Below, one piece after another: positions 26,740 to 37,850 of a DNA stretch of 64,000 nucleotides. The notes under the pieces were generated by a model. It saw only the letters and a list, made by a program, of their open reading frames with translations. It did no database searches and was not told the origin of the DNA. The number at the start of each line of letters is the position of its first letter. Position 1 is the stretch's first letter. A program made the translations under genes and the position numbers. Source of the DNA: Bryobacteraceae bacterium (GTDB lineage Bacteria > Acidobacteriota > Terriglobia > Bryobacterales > Bryobacteraceae); contig JAHCHE010000011.1 in the NCBI GenBank assembly GCA_026129905.1, positions 62,001 through 126,000 on the forward strand. The letters run 5' to 3'.

Positions 26740-29700
26740 TCAGGTCGCCAATACTTCCATCGATTCCGGGCCGCAGATGCGCTCGACCTCCGCGCGGAAC
26801 TCCTTGTCGGGACGCACGCGTTCGCTGACATCCAGGATAACGGAGAAGTCGCGCGGTTTCTCCAGCCGGATTCGGACTTCGGTTTCGCCACGCTTGCGTT
26901 CGAACAGGCGGGTGAGGGCCGAGGCCGGATCTTCCTCCTGGCGCTTCTGCGCCACGACGACGCGGATGGAAATCAGCCGGGGCAGGTCAACCCGGGCATT
27001 GGCGAGGGGAACAATGTCCTTGACGGAGATTTTTGGGGGGCCGCCCTCCTCCGGGAGGGCCATGCCGCGGACCAGGACGGGGGCGTCCAACTGGAGTTCG
27101 GGCGCAAGCTGATCGTAGGCGTTGGAGAAGACCATGGCGTCGATGCAGCCGAGCCAGTCTTCGAGTTGGAGAGACGCCCAGGGTTTGCCTTCCTTGTTGC
27201 GCTTGCGCTGGACGGAGGTCATGATGCCGCACAGCGCCACGTCGGCGCCCTTGGCGAGACCTTCGATGTTGGAGCTGTCGTGGGTGGCCAACTCGCGGAC
27301 CTTGTCGCGGTACTCGTCCAGGGGATGGCCGGTAACGTAGAAGCCCAGCACCTCTTTTTCGCCCTGGAGTTTTTCGGAGGGCGTCCAGTCCGGCGTGCGC
27401 GGCAGCGGCGGCTCGGGCTCCTGCGCGAGCATGGCGGCGAACAGGCCCGTCTGGCCGCTTTGCCGGTCGCGCCAGACGCGCTGGCCGTGCTCGATGGCGC
27501 GCTCGACGGCGGCCAACAACTGGGAACGCGTACCGGGCAGCGAGTCCATGGCGCCGGCTTTGATGAGACTCTCGATGGCGCGCCGGTTGACGGCGGACAG
27601 GTCCACCGATTCGCAGAAGTGATAGAGCGAGCGGAAGGCGCCGACCTCGCGACGGGCGGCGGCGATGGCCTCGACGGCGGACTGGCCGAGGTTCTTGATG
27701 GCGCCAAGACCGAAGCGGATGGAATCGCCCGCCGGCGTGAAGTTCAGGTCGCTGAGCCCGATGTCGGGGGAGAGCACGCGGATGCCCATGTCGCGGCACT
27801 CGCCGATGTACTTCACCACCTTGGCGGTGTTGCCGGTTTCCGAGGTGAGCAACGCGGACATGAACTCGACCGGGAAGTGGGCTTTGAGATAGGCGGTGAC
27901 GTAGGCGAGGTACGCGTAGGCGGCCGAGTGGCTCTTATTGAAGCCGTAGCCGGCGAACTGGGCCATGAGGTCGAAGATCTTTTCGATCTTCTTGCGGGGG
28001 AAGCCGCGTTCGAGCGCGCCCTGGACGAAGCGCTCGCGCTGTTCGGCCATGACGTCCGCCTTCTTCTTGCCCATGGCGCGCCGCAGCAGGTCCGCCTCGC
28101 CGAGGGAGTAGCCGGCGAGGATGTTGGAGATCTGCATCACCTGTTCCTGGTAAACGATGACGCCGTAGGTTTCCTCGAGGACCTGCTTCAGCTCGGGCAG
28201 TTCGTAGACCACTTTCTTGCGGCCGTGCTTGCGGGAGATGAAGTCGTCGATCATGCCGCCCTGGATGGGGCCAGGCCGGTAGAGGGCATTGAGGGCGCAG
28301 AGGTCTTCGATGCGGCTGGGCTCGGAGCGGCGCAGGATGTCGCGCATGCCTTCGGACTCAAACTGGAACACGCCGCTGGTGAGGGCCCTGGCGAAGATCT
28401 CGTAGGTTTTCGGGTCGTCGAGCGACAGGTCGTCGAGGTTCACCTGGACGCCGCGGTGCTTCTCGATCAGGCCGGCGCAGTCGTGAATGATGGTGAGGGT
28501 GGTGAGGCCGAGGAAGTCCATCTTGAGCAGCGAGAGCTGCTCGAGACCGACCATGTCGTACTGGGTGACAATTTCGTCCTTGGCTGTTTTGTAGAGCGGG
28601 ACGAGGCCGGTGAGCGGGACCGGAGCGATGACAACGCCAGCCGCGTGGACGGAAGCGTTGCGGCACATGCCTTCGAGCTTCAGGGCGTTGTCCAGGACGT
28701 CGGCGACGCGCCGGTCCTGGCGGGCCAGCTCGTCGATGGCCGGTTCCATTTCCCGGGCTTCCTTCAGCTCGATATTGAGCTGGTTGGGAATCAGCTTGGT
28801 GATCTTGTCGACTTCGGCGAAGGTCATGTCGAGCACGCGGCCGACGTCCTTGATGGCCGCGCGGGCGCCCAGGGTGCCGAACGTGATGATCTGCGCCACC
28901 TGCTCGCGGCCGTATTTCTCGGTGACGTACTGAATGACCTCGCCGCGGCGGTGGGTGCAAAAGTCGATGTCGATGTCGGGCATGGAGATGCGCTCCGGGT
29001 TCAGGAAGCGCTCGAACAGGAGCCCGTACTGGAGCGGGTCGAGATCGGTGATCTCCATCGCGTAGCTGACCAGGCTGCCGGCGGCGGAACCGCGCCCCGG
29101 ACCCACCGGGATGCCCCGCGATTTGGCGAAGCGGATGAAGTCCCAGACGATGAGGAAGTAGCCGGAGAACTTCATCTGCTGGATGGTGCGGATTTCCAGG
29201 TCGAGCCGCTCGGCGTACTCGGCGAGTTCGTGACGCAGCGTTCCGGCGGCGCTCATCGCTTCCAGACGCGCGCGGCGCTTTTCAAACCCCTGCCGGGCGG
29301 CGTATTCGAAGTAGGTGTCGGTGGTGTGCTCGGGCGGGACGTCGAACTTGGGGAACGGGCTTTCCACCTTGTCGAGCGACAGGCGGCAGCGCTGGGCGAT
29401 GTCCCACGTCCGGTCCAGCGCGTCGGGGAAATCGCCGAACAGCGCCAGCATCTCGTCGCGGGATTTGAGGTAGAACTCCGGGGTGCGGAACTTCATCCGC
29501 GCCTCGTCGCTCATGGTCTTGCCAGTCTGGATGCAGAGGAGGATCTCGTGCGCGCGGGCATCGTCACTACGCAAGTAGTGGGAATCGTTCGTGGCGACCA
29601 GCGGGATGCCGGTCTCCGACGACATCCGGGCGAGCAGCGGGACGACGATCTTGTCCTGCTCGAGGCCGTGGTCCTGGATTTCGAGGAAGAAGTTGCCGCG

Positions 29701-30201
29701 TCCGAACATGTCCTGGTACTCGCAGGCGAAGCGGCGGGCCTGGTCGTACTGCCTGGACATGAGCGCTTCGTTGACGTCGCCGCGGAGACAGGCCGACAGC
29801 GCGATGAGGCCGCGGGCGTGCCGGGCCAGCAGGTCCTTGTCAATACGAGGCTTGTAGTAGAAGCCGTCGAGGAAGCCGGTGGAGACCAGCTTGATGAGGT
29901 TCCGGTAGCCTTCCTGGTTCTCGCAGAGCAGGACGAAGTGGTTGTAACGATTGCTGTCGGACTTGACGGTATGGCTCTGCTGGGTGACGTAGACCTCGCA
30001 GCCGATGACGGGGTGGATGCCCCGCTTCTTCGCCTCGGAATGGAACTTGACCGCGCCGAAGAGGTTGCCGTGGTCGGTCATGGCGACGGCGGGCATATTC
30101 CGCGCGGCGACCAGGTCCATGAGCTGCGAGATTTCGCAGGCGCCGTCGAGCAGCGAATAGTCGGTATGGTTGTGGAGGTGAACGAAAGGGGCGTCGGGCA
30201 T
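26740..30201 (-). CDS. dnaE: DNA polymerase III alpha subunit
   Basis: A 1153-residue replicative polymerase of the DnaE class. The PHP domain opens with FVHLHNHTDYSLLDGA. Catalytic aspartates lie in PDIDIDF at about residues 401-407, close to the Escherichia coli positions. Palm and finger regions follow (ITFGTLGARAAIKDVGRVL; ERGFPRKKIEKIFDLM), then a helix-hairpin-helix and an OB domain near the end (PWASLQLEDWLGCIDAMVF). The ATG at 30201 fits best; frames extended to 30249 add residues not seen in relatives. It runs directly into accA, a pairing also known from other bacteria. Confidence 0.97.
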   Translation of the reverse strand: MPDAPFVHLHNHTDYSLLDGACEISQLMDLVAARNMPAVAMTDHGNLFGAVKFHSEAKKRGIHPVIGCEVYVTQQSHTVKSDSNRYNHFVLLCENQEGYRNLIKLVSTGFLDGFYYKPRIDKDLLARHARGLIALSACLRGDVNEALMSRQYDQARRFACEYQDMFGRGNFFLEIQDHGLEQDKIVVPLLARMSSETGIPLVATNDSHYLRSDDARAHEILLCIQTGKTMSDEARMKFRTPEFYLKSRDEMLALFGDFPDALDRTWDIAQRCRLSLDKVESPFPKFDVPPEHTTDTYFEYAARQGFEKRRARLEAMSAAGTLRHELAEYAERLDLEIRTIQQMKFSGYFLIVWDFIRFAKSRGIPVGPGRGSAAGSLVSYAMEITDLDPLQYGLLFERFLNPERISMPDIDIDFCTHRRGEVIQYVTEKYGREQVAQIITFGTLGARAAIKDVGRVLDMTFAEVDKITKLIPNQLNIELKEAREMEPAIDELARQDRRVADVLDNALKLEGMCRNASVHAAGVVIAPVPLTGLVPLYKTAKDEIVTQYDMVGLEQLSLLKMDFLGLTTLTIIHDCAGLIEKHRGVQVNLDDLSLDDPKTYEIFARALTSGVFQFESEGMRDILRRSEPSRIEDLCALNALYRPGPIQGGMIDDFISRKHGRKKVVYELPELKQVLEETYGVIVYQEQVMQISNILAGYSLGEADLLRRAMGKKKADVMAEQRERFVQGALERGFPRKKIEKIFDLMAQFAGYGFNKSHSAAYAYLAYVTAYLKAHFPVEFMSALLTSETGNTAKVVKYIGECRDMGIRVLSPDIGLSDLNFTPAGDSIRFGLGAIKNLGQSAVEAIAAARREVGAFRSLYHFCESVDLSAVNRRAIESLIKAGAMDSLPGTRSQLLAAVERAIEHGQRVWRDRQSGQTGLFAAMLAQEPEPPLPRTPDWTPSEKLQGEKEVLGFYVTGHPLDEYRDKVRELATHDSSNIEGLAKGADVALCGIMTSVQRKRNKEGKPWASLQLEDWLGCIDAMVFSNAYDQLAPELQLDAPVLVRGMALPEEGGPPKISVKDIVPLANARVDLPRLISIRVVVAQKRQEEDPASALTRLFERKRGETEVRIRLEKPRDFSVILDVSERVRPDKEFRAEVERICGPESMEVLAT

Positions 30202-30293
30202 CCCGGTAACCATTTTATATGGCGGGTGGCCGGCGGAGGCGTTGTGCAATGGGAGGCGGCGAGCGCGGCCCGCCAGTGGTATAGGCTGAGTCT

Positions 30294-31628
30294 ATGTCGC
30301 TCCGCTTCGCATTCGCGTTGTTGTGCCTGTGGGTTCCGGCGCCGGCCCAGGACGTCGCCGCCAAGGTGGACGAGTACATACAGGCGCACATGAAGATGGG
30401 TCAGTTCAACGGGTCGGTGCTGGTGGCGCGGGACGGCCAGAAGCTCGTCAGCAAAGGCTACGGCATGGCGAACCTGGAGTACGACGTACCCAACACGCCG
30501 CGGACGAAGTTCCGGCTGGGGTCGATCACCAAGCAGTTCACGGCCATGGCGATCGCGCAGCTCGCCGAGCGCGGCAAGCTCAGCCTGGACGACTCGGCGC
30601 GCAAATACGTGCCGGACGCGCAGGAGGAATGGGACAAAGTCACCGTCCGTCACTTGCTTACGCACACGTCGGGGATTCCGAGCTTCACGTCGTTCACGGA
30701 TTACTCGACGTTCAAGCTGCTGCCGACGAACCCGGCGGAACTGATGGCGCGGTTCAAGCACAAGCCGCTGGAATTCGAGCCCGGCGAGAAGTTCAGGTAC
30801 AACAACTCGGGCTATTACCTGCTTGGATTTATCGTGGAGAAGGCGTCGGGGTTGTCCTACGAAGCGTACCTGAAGGAGAACATTTTCGGGCCGCTGGAGA
30901 TGAACGACAGCGGCTATGACAGCAACCGGGCAATCGTCAAGGGGCGGGCGGCCGGCTACGCGCGCAGGGATGGCAAGTGGGTCAACGCCGACCACATCAA
31001 CATGGAGATTCCCGGCGGGGCCGGGGGACTGTATTCGACGGTGGAGGATCTTTATCGCTGGGACCAGGCGCTCTATACCGATAAGCTGGTCTCAAAGCCG
31101 ATGGTGGAGGCGATCTTCACGCCCGACAAAGAGGATTATGCGTTCGGCTGGGTGGTAAAAAAGCAATTCAACCGGCGCCGGACGGCGCACGGCGGCGGGA
31201 TCGAGGGCTTCAATACGATCATCGCGCGGTATCCCGACGACCGGGTGTGCGTGATCGCCCTGAGCAATCTGAACAGCGGCGAGCTTGATCGCATCGGCAA
31301 CGACCTGGCGGCGATCGTGTTCGGCGAGAAATACGAGGCGCCGCGCGAGCGGACGGCCGTTCGCGTGGACCCGAAGCTGTTCGACGCCTACGCCGGCAAG
31401 TACGAGCTTCAGCCCGAGTTCATCATCACGATCAGGCGCGACGGCGACAAGTTGATGGCGCAGCCGACCGGACAGTCGGAGCTCGAGATCTTCGCGGAAT
31501 CCGAGACGAAGTTCTTCGTGAAGGTGGTGGACGCGCAAATCACATTCGTCAAGGACGAGGAGGGCCGCGTCACCGGGCTGATTCTTCACCAGGGCGGCAG
31601 GGATCAACCGGCGAAGAAGATCGAGTGA
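30294..31628 (+). CDS. exported serine hydrolase, class C beta-lactamase family
   Basis: A 444-residue protein with a signal peptide ending near APAQ. Penicillin-binding fold motifs are intact: Ser77-Ile-Thr-Lys80 (SxxK), Tyr169-Asn-Asn171 (YxN) and HGGG near residue 297 in place of KTG. A C-terminal lipocalin-like domain (DUF3471 type) covers about residues 350-444. Members hydrolyse D-amino-acid peptides, esters or beta-lactams; which one is not predictable here. It diverges from dnaE. Confidence 0.9.
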   Translation: MSLRFAFALLCLWVPAPAQDVAAKVDEYIQAHMKMGQFNGSVLVARDGQKLVSKGYGMANLEYDVPNTPRTKFRLGSITKQFTAMAIAQLAERGKLSLDDSARKYVPDAQEEWDKVTVRHLLTHTSGIPSFTSFTDYSTFKLLPTNPAELMARFKHKPLEFEPGEKFRYNNSGYYLLGFIVEKASGLSYEAYLKENIFGPLEMNDSGYDSNRAIVKGRAAGYARRDGKWVNADHINMEIPGGAGGLYSTVEDLYRWDQALYTDKLVSKPMVEAIFTPDKEDYAFGWVVKKQFNRRRTAHGGGIEGFNTIIARYPDDRVCVIALSNLNSGELDRIGNDLAAIVFGEKYEAPRERTAVRVDPKLFDAYAGKYELQPEFIITIRRDGDKLMAQPTGQSELEIFAESETKFFVKVVDAQITFVKDEEGRVTGLILHQGGRDQPAKKIE

Positions 31629-31649
31629 AGGCGGCCCGGCGCGATCGGG

Positions 31650-32555
31650 CTACGGGAAGGCGCGGCGCGGGTTCTCGATCATGAGGGCGGCGGTCCAGGC
31701 CGGGTCGAGGCGAGGCAGGAAGTCCGTGTAGATGTAGCCGTAGCCGCGATAGTTGCCTCCGCCGGGGGAACCGACGTTGTACCAGCCGGCATCCTGCGAG
31801 ATCAGCGCGCGATCGAGCAGATTCCTGGAGGCCATAAAACGGAGGCAGTCCAGGTGCCAGTCCGCGGAGTCCGGGCCGATGCCGTCGAACTCGACCCAGG
31901 CGCCGGCGCGGGCGGCTTTCTCGTGGATGGCGTGATCCTTTTCGCTCTGCGCGTGCACCCAGACGAAGCGGGAGAGCGGCGTTTTCTCGGCCGCGACGAT
32001 CTCCAGTTCCTCGAGGGCGGCGGCGCCGTCGCCGGTGTGGGAGGCGATGGGCAGGCCGGTGGCGCGCGAGCAGATGGCGGCGGCGCGCACCAGTTTGCCG
32101 TCGAGTTCGTGGAGCGGTCCCTTGTTCACGCCGGTCTTGATGAAGCGGGGCTTGACGCCGTCGATTCCTTTTTCGAACTCCTGAATCCAGCGGCGGGCAA
32201 GCTGTTCGGCCGATTCCGCGCGAGCGAAGGCGGGCACGAACTTGTGATCGGCGGCGCCATAGAGGCCGGTGTTGGTCCAGATCTCGAGGCCCACGGCGTC
32301 CTCGAGCCGCTTCATCAAGCGCGCGTCGCGGCCGAGAAAGTTGGGCGTGCATTCCAGAAGGCGAACGCAGCCGAGCTTCTTCGCCTCCTCGAGCTTCGGC
32401 CTGGCCAGGCGGAAGACCTCGTTGGGATCGTAACGGCCGGGCCGGATCGTCTCGGCGCCGACGAAATCGACCATGACGTGTTCGTGAACCAGGATTGAGC
32501 CTTCCCGGGCCAGCAGCGGGAGGGGCAAAGCGGCGAGCAAGTCGCGGCGGGTCAT
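31650..32555 (-). CDS. phosphotriesterase-family metal hydrolase
   Basis: A 301-residue amidohydrolase-superfamily enzyme with a complete binuclear site: His24 and His26 in LVHEHV, Lys140 (carboxylated bridge) in RFIKTG, His173 in ASHTGDG, His201 in WVHAQ and Asp255 in ISQDAG. Family members are mostly lactonases rather than phosphotriesterases. The arginine-containing N-terminus (MTRRDLLAALPLPLLA) could be a weak export signal. It begins one base after the stop of the enolase-superfamily gene, so it is the third gene of an operon and may open a sugar-acid lactone. Confidence 0.88.
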   Translation of the reverse strand: MTRRDLLAALPLPLLAREGSILVHEHVMVDFVGAETIRPGRYDPNEVFRLARPKLEEAKKLGCVRLLECTPNFLGRDARLMKRLEDAVGLEIWTNTGLYGAADHKFVPAFARAESAEQLARRWIQEFEKGIDGVKPRFIKTGVNKGPLHELDGKLVRAAAICSRATGLPIASHTGDGAAALEELEIVAAEKTPLSRFVWVHAQSEKDHAIHEKAARAGAWVEFDGIGPDSADWHLDCLRFMASRNLLDRALISQDAGWYNVGSPGGGNYRGYGYIYTDFLPRLDPAWTAALMIENPRRAFP

Positions 32556-32556
32556 G

Positions 32557-33723
32557 CTACCAGTCAAGCACAGCGCCGTCGGGCGCATAGACAACGGACT
32601 GGAGCGTCTCCTGGCGGAAGGGATGCTTCGCGGCTTCGCGTTCGTCGACTTCTACGCCGAGGCCGGGCGTCTCCGTGGGAAGCCAGTAGCCGTTCTCGGT
32701 TTTGAGCGAACTTTGGACGACGTCCCAGCGCCAGGGAACGTCGCTGAGCATGTCTTCCTGAATGAGGAAATTCGGAGTGGAGAGCGCAAAGTGGAGCGCC
32801 GCCGCGTTGGCAACCGGCCCAAGAGGATTGTGCGGCGCGACGCCCAGATAGTAGGTCTCCGCCATGGCCGCGATCTTCTTCGCCTCCCATAGCCCTCCGC
32901 AATGGCACAGGTCCGGCTGGATGACGTGCGCCGCCTGCTTTTCGAACACCTCGCGGAACTGGTGGCGCGTGACCAGGCGCTCGCCCGTGGCGATGGGGAC
33001 GCGCACCGCCTGGCGGACCTGGGCCAGCGCGTCGATGTTCTCCGAAGGAACGGGCTCCTCGCAGAAGAACGGGTGAAACTCGGCGACGGCGTTGATGTAC
33101 TCGATGGCGACGGCGGGGTAGGTGCGCCCGTGGAAGTCGATCATGATGTCCACCGCGTCGCCGACGGCTTCGCGGAGGCGGGCCATCACGGCGGCGAATT
33201 TCCGGGCGTAGGACGGGCCCATCAGCGGCTCCGAGTACGGGACGAAAACGACCTTGACGGCCGTGTAGCCGCGTGCGACGACCTCGCGCGCCAGGTCGAC
33301 CACCGGCCCGGGATCGAAGCTGGCGTAGACGGCCTCCATCTGGCCGCCGCCGAGGTGGGTGTACATCCGCACCCGGTCGCGTACGGCGCCGCCGAGCAGC
33401 TTGTAGACGGGTACGCCAAGCGCCTTGCCCGCGATGTCCCAGCAAGCCTGTTCGATGCCGGAGATGGCGGACTGGCCGATGACGCCGGGGCGGAAGAACG
33501 GCTGGCGGTAGAGCTTCTGGTAGATGTGCTCGATGCGGGTGGGGTCGTCGCCGAGGATGAAGGGCGCGAGGTCCTCGACGGCGCCGGCGACGGCTCGGGT
33601 CTTCCACTCGAGGGAGGCTTCGCCCCAACCGACGAGGCCGGGCCGATCCGTCTCGACTTTGACGAACACCCAGTTGCGCATCTGGGCGTTGACGACAACG
33701 GTCTTGATGGCGGCGATCTTCAT
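32557..33723 (-). CDS. mandelate racemase/enolase-superfamily sugar-acid dehydratase
   Basis: A 388-residue enolase-superfamily enzyme. It has the capping domain, then a barrel with metal ligands in MIDFHGR and CEEPV, IATGERL, the DLCHCGG strand and HNPLGP containing the catalytic His. This pattern is that of galactonate/gluconate-type dehydratases (DgoD-like). The ATG at 33723 is the natural start; a much longer open frame upstream belongs to the antisense of the preceding gene. It lies 5 bases after the tartrate-dehydrogenase-like gene and 1 base before the PTE-like gene. Confidence 0.92.
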   Translation of the reverse strand: MKIAAIKTVVVNAQMRNWVFVKVETDRPGLVGWGEASLEWKTRAVAGAVEDLAPFILGDDPTRIEHIYQKLYRQPFFRPGVIGQSAISGIEQACWDIAGKALGVPVYKLLGGAVRDRVRMYTHLGGGQMEAVYASFDPGPVVDLAREVVARGYTAVKVVFVPYSEPLMGPSYARKFAAVMARLREAVGDAVDIMIDFHGRTYPAVAIEYINAVAEFHPFFCEEPVPSENIDALAQVRQAVRVPIATGERLVTRHQFREVFEKQAAHVIQPDLCHCGGLWEAKKIAAMAETYYLGVAPHNPLGPVANAAALHFALSTPNFLIQEDMLSDVPWRWDVVQSSLKTENGYWLPTETPGLGVEVDEREAAKHPFRQETLQSVVYAPDGAVLDW

Positions 33724-33728
33724 GGGCT

Positions 33729-34790
<1,062 letters not shown>

Positions 34791-34995
34791 GGCGGAGTAT
34801 TCCGGAAGCCAGCATCTTAACAGAGGCGAGGGCGGGATGAGGGGGAGGGGCCGGGTTAGGGTGCTTAACCGTTTTGGGGATCACGGCCTGGAACCATGTT
34901 GTAGGCCTCCGCCGGGAGCAGACTCTGACGAACGGACAGGTGTGCATACTCCAGCCGGGCGGCCAAAGAACCGCAGAGCAGCAAGAGTTGGAGAG

Positions 34996-35400
34996 CTAGG
35001 CCGAACTTCCGCTCCAGGAGAGATCGACAGTGCGGGCGTGGCGCCAGAGGCGGTCGAGGTCGTAGTATTCGCGCGCTTTCTCGGAAAAGACGTGGACGAT
35101 GAGGTCGCCGTAATCGAGCAGGATCCAGTCGGCGCCTTCGTAGCCTTCGGCGCTGTTGACGCGCTCGTTCCGCTGCTTTAGCTGGAGGACAACCTCGTCG
35201 CTGATGGCCTGGATCTGGCGCGGGTTGGCGCCGGTGCAGATCACGAAGTAATCGGCGAACGAGGTAACCTCACGAAGGTCCAGGACCTTGATGTCGGACG
35301 CCTTCTTGGACTCAGCCGCCCGTACGGCCACAAGCCAGTTGGCGTCGCTCGTTTGTAGCGGCAGCGCGTCGCGCTCGACCGCAGGTTGCTTCGCTCGCAA
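34996..35400 (-). CDS. rsfS: ribosomal silencing factor
   Basis: A 134-residue RsfS/DUF143 protein. Diagnostic blocks are FADYFVICTGANPRQIQAIS, DWILLDYGDLIVHVF and REYYDLDRLW. It binds large-subunit protein L14 and blocks subunit joining in starvation. Only a TTG at 35400 (with GGGAGGG about 15 bases upstream) or a GTG at 35331 can serve as start; the first gives a slightly long N-terminus. It stands alone and diverges from the next plus-strand gene. Confidence 0.92.
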   Translation of the reverse strand: MRAKQPAVERDALPLQTSDANWLVAVRAAESKKASDIKVLDLREVTSFADYFVICTGANPRQIQAISDEVVLQLKQRNERVNSAEGYEGADWILLDYGDLIVHVFSEKAREYYDLDRLWRHARTVDLSWSGSSA

Positions 35401-35449
35401 CAGTCCGGGTCGGAACCCTCCCTACTCGCATCGTACTACAATTGGACGA

Positions 35450-36232
35450 GTGCGGCGAATCCTTCTGGGAACCTGTCTCTGCGCCTTGGCCGCGGCCGGG
35501 CAGACGGACGCCGAACGTCTGCGCGAACAGGTTGCCGCCGGCGTGTTGCCGCGGAAGGCTCTCGAGCAGGCGGAGCAAGATCGCGCCAGGGCCCGCGACG
35601 AATCCACGCTCCGGGAGACGCTCTACGGAACCGTAGCCATAGAAGAGCTGACGGAGGAGCAAACGGAGGAAATGGTGGCCGCGGCCCGGCGTCTGGCGGA
35701 ACATTCGCGGCAACAGTGGAGGGATGCCGGGCGGCTGATTGCCGAAGGAGTGCTTGCGCGGGGAGCCATCGCTCCCTACGAAGAGGCTCTGCGGCAGCGC
35801 GAGAAGACGCTGGAACTCGCCGAAAAACGCGCCGCGCTGTTGCGGGAACTCGCCGAGATCGCCCGGGCGGAGGAAACCATCGAGATTTCGCCCCTGACGG
35901 CGGGGTTGATGGCCGAGCGTTTCGACGGCGACGGGACCTTGCGTCCGTCGCAGTTCGAACAGATCCGGCTGGCGTTCGAGCGGGAATTCGAGCGGCCTCT
36001 GCCGATCAGCGCGCGGGGGGACACGGCGCTCCACCGTTCGCTCGGGTTCGACCATCGCGGACGCGTGGACGTGGCGCTCCACCCGGACGAGAAAGAGGGC
36101 CAGTGGCTGCTGCGGCTGCTGGAGGAGAGGCGCATCCCGTATTTCGCTTTCCGAACGCACGCCGCGGGCAGATCCACCGGCGCGCATATTCACATCGGTC
36201 CGCAGAGTGAACCCTTCCGCCGCGCCGACTGA
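35450..36232 (+). CDS. exported protein with M15-like peptidase domain
   Basis: A 260-residue protein with a signal peptide (MRRILLGTCLCALAAAG), a helical charged middle (residues 20-145) and a C-terminal domain of about 80 residues. In that domain the blocks SARGDTALHRSLGFDHRGRV and THAAGRSTGAHIHIG place His202, Asp207 and His246/His248 where M15-type DD-peptidases hold zinc. I infer a cell-wall peptidase-like fold; activity is unproven. The start is a GTG at 35450, because the coding sequence with signal peptide begins there. Confidence 0.7.
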   Translation: MRRILLGTCLCALAAAGQTDAERLREQVAAGVLPRKALEQAEQDRARARDESTLRETLYGTVAIEELTEEQTEEMVAAARRLAEHSRQQWRDAGRLIAEGVLARGAIAPYEEALRQREKTLELAEKRAALLRELAEIARAEETIEISPLTAGLMAERFDGDGTLRPSQFEQIRLAFEREFERPLPISARGDTALHRSLGFDHRGRVDVALHPDEKEGQWLLRLLEERRIPYFAFRTHAAGRSTGAHIHIGPQSEPFRRAD

Positions 36233-36257
36233 GCCCTTCCCGGCTACACGCCACCGG

Positions 36258-37850
36258 CTATTCCGAGGCTTGCTCCGCGGCCGGATCGTGCAAGCCGAAG
36301 GCGATAACGTTCGACCCGGCGGCCAGCGCGATGTACTGCTTGCCCTTGAATTCGTAGCTGACTGGCGACGCCGTGATCTGCTGGCCGGTGTTGAAGTGCC
36401 AGAGCGGTTTGCCTGTCGCCGCGTCGAGCGCGGTCAGCGCGCCTTGTTCGTCGCCGGCGAACAGCAGGCCGCCCGCCGTCGAGAGCAGACCCGCTCCGTA
36501 ACGTTTCGACCCGATCTGCTGATACTCCCAGCGGAGTTTGCCCGTCGTGAGTTCGAGCGCGCGCACGTACATCTGCCACGGCTCCTCCGGGTCCTCGATG
36601 TAGCCGGTCGCCATGAACGGAAACCCGCCCGGACGGAACGTATCGCGCGCCTTGTAGTTGATCCCGCAGCCTTCCGTCGCCACGACGTAGAACAATCCTG
36701 TGTCCGGGTTGAAGGCCGGCGAGTGCCAATTGGTGGCGCCCGCGGTGGGAGGGCAGGTCCGGGTTCCTTCCAGAGAGGGAACAATGCCCGGCGCGCGAAT
36801 CGGCCGGCCTTCCGGCGTCAGCCCGGTCGCCCAGTTCAACTGCTTGATGAACGGCGTGCCGAGCAGGAACTGGCCGTCGGCGCGATCGAGCACGTAGTAG
36901 AACCCGTTACGGTTGGCCTGCGCCAGCAGCTTGCGCGGTTTTCCGTCGAACGGCGCATCCATCAGCACCGGAATCTCCACCGCGTCCCAGTCGTGCACGT
37001 CGTGCGGCGTGAACTGGAAATACCACTTCATCCGGCCAGTGTCGGCGTCGAGCGCCACCATCGATTCCGTATACAGGTTGTCGCCCTTGCGGACGTCGCC
37101 GTCGAAATCGGGTGCGGGATTCCCGATACCCCAGTAGATCAGGTTCAGTTCCGGATCGAAGCTGCCCGTCAGCCAGGTGTTGCCGCCGCCGGTCTTCCAC
37201 GAATCGCCGGCCCAGGTTTCGTTGCCCGGTTCGCCGGGCTTGGGAATGGAGTGCCACCGCCACAGCCGTTCTCCGGTGTTCGGATCGTAGGCGTCGAGAA
37301 AGCCGTTCAGCCCGTGATCGCCCGGCGCGATGCCGGCGATGATTTTGTCCTTGATGGCCAGGGGCGCCGCCGGCGACCAGTAGCCTTCTTCCGGTTCGGC
37401 CATCTTCGCTTTCCAGACCAGGCTGCCGGTGCGCGCGTCGAGCGCCACCAGTTCCGCGCTCGGGGTACCCATGTACACCCTGTTGCCGTACGCCGCCAGG
37501 CCGCGATTCGGCCCGCGCTGCATGGCGGGCTCGTGGCGATATTCCCAGATCAGGCGGCCCGTCCTTCCATCCAGCGCGTAGGCTTCGTTCGGCTGGGAGA
37601 CGTACATCACGCCGTCCACCACGATGGGAACGCTTTCCAGGCGGCTGGCGCCGGGAACGTGGAACACCCACTTCGGCACGAGATCCCGCACGTTTCGCGC
37701 GTTGATTTGATCGAGCAGACTGTGGCGCCGGGCGTGGTACGGCCCCTGGTATGTCAGCCAGTTTCGCGGATCGGCCTTTACCAGGTCCGGGTAGGTGACC
37801 TGCGCCGCCGCGCCCCAGGCCGCCAGCGTCAACACCAGCGCAAGCTTCAT
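36258..37850 (-). CDS. PQQ-dependent dehydrogenase (quinoprotein)
   Basis: A 530-residue periplasmic propeller with signal peptide MKLALVLTLAAWGAAA. Repeated tryptophan-docking blades are visible (GRLIWEYRHEP, GSLVWKAKM, GERLWRWHS, GKLRWEYQQ, GKPLWHFNT). Quinoprotein alcohol dehydrogenases oxidise alcohols or sugars using PQQ and pass electrons to cytochrome c. Its start overlaps the stop of the upstream cytochrome gene (ATGA), the expected redox partner. Substrate is not predictable. Confidence 0.93.
   Translation of the reverse strand: MKLALVLTLAAWGAAAQVTYPDLVKADPRNWLTYQGPYHARRHSLLDQINARNVRDLVPKWVFHVPGASRLESVPIVVDGVMYVSQPNEAYALDGRTGRLIWEYRHEPAMQRGPNRGLAAYGNRVYMGTPSAELVALDARTGSLVWKAKMAEPEEGYWSPAAPLAIKDKIIAGIAPGDHGLNGFLDAYDPNTGERLWRWHSIPKPGEPGNETWAGDSWKTGGGNTWLTGSFDPELNLIYWGIGNPAPDFDGDVRKGDNLYTESMVALDADTGRMKWYFQFTPHDVHDWDAVEIPVLMDAPFDGKPRKLLAQANRNGFYYVLDRADGQFLLGTPFIKQLNWATGLTPEGRPIRAPGIVPSLEGTRTCPPTAGATNWHSPAFNPDTGLFYVVATEGCGINYKARDTFRPGGFPFMATGYIEDPEEPWQMYVRALELTTGKLRWEYQQIGSKRYGAGLLSTAGGLLFAGDEQGALTALDAATGKPLWHFNTGQQITASPVSYEFKGKQYIALAAGSNVIAFGLHDPAAEQASE

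Noticed and set aside
25474-30393. A 1639-codon open frame on the plus strand
   Set aside because: It lies antisense to dnaE and accA and its composition (runs of Ala, Gly, Val, Arg, Glu without domain motifs) is what codon bias produces on the opposite strand of GC-rich genes.
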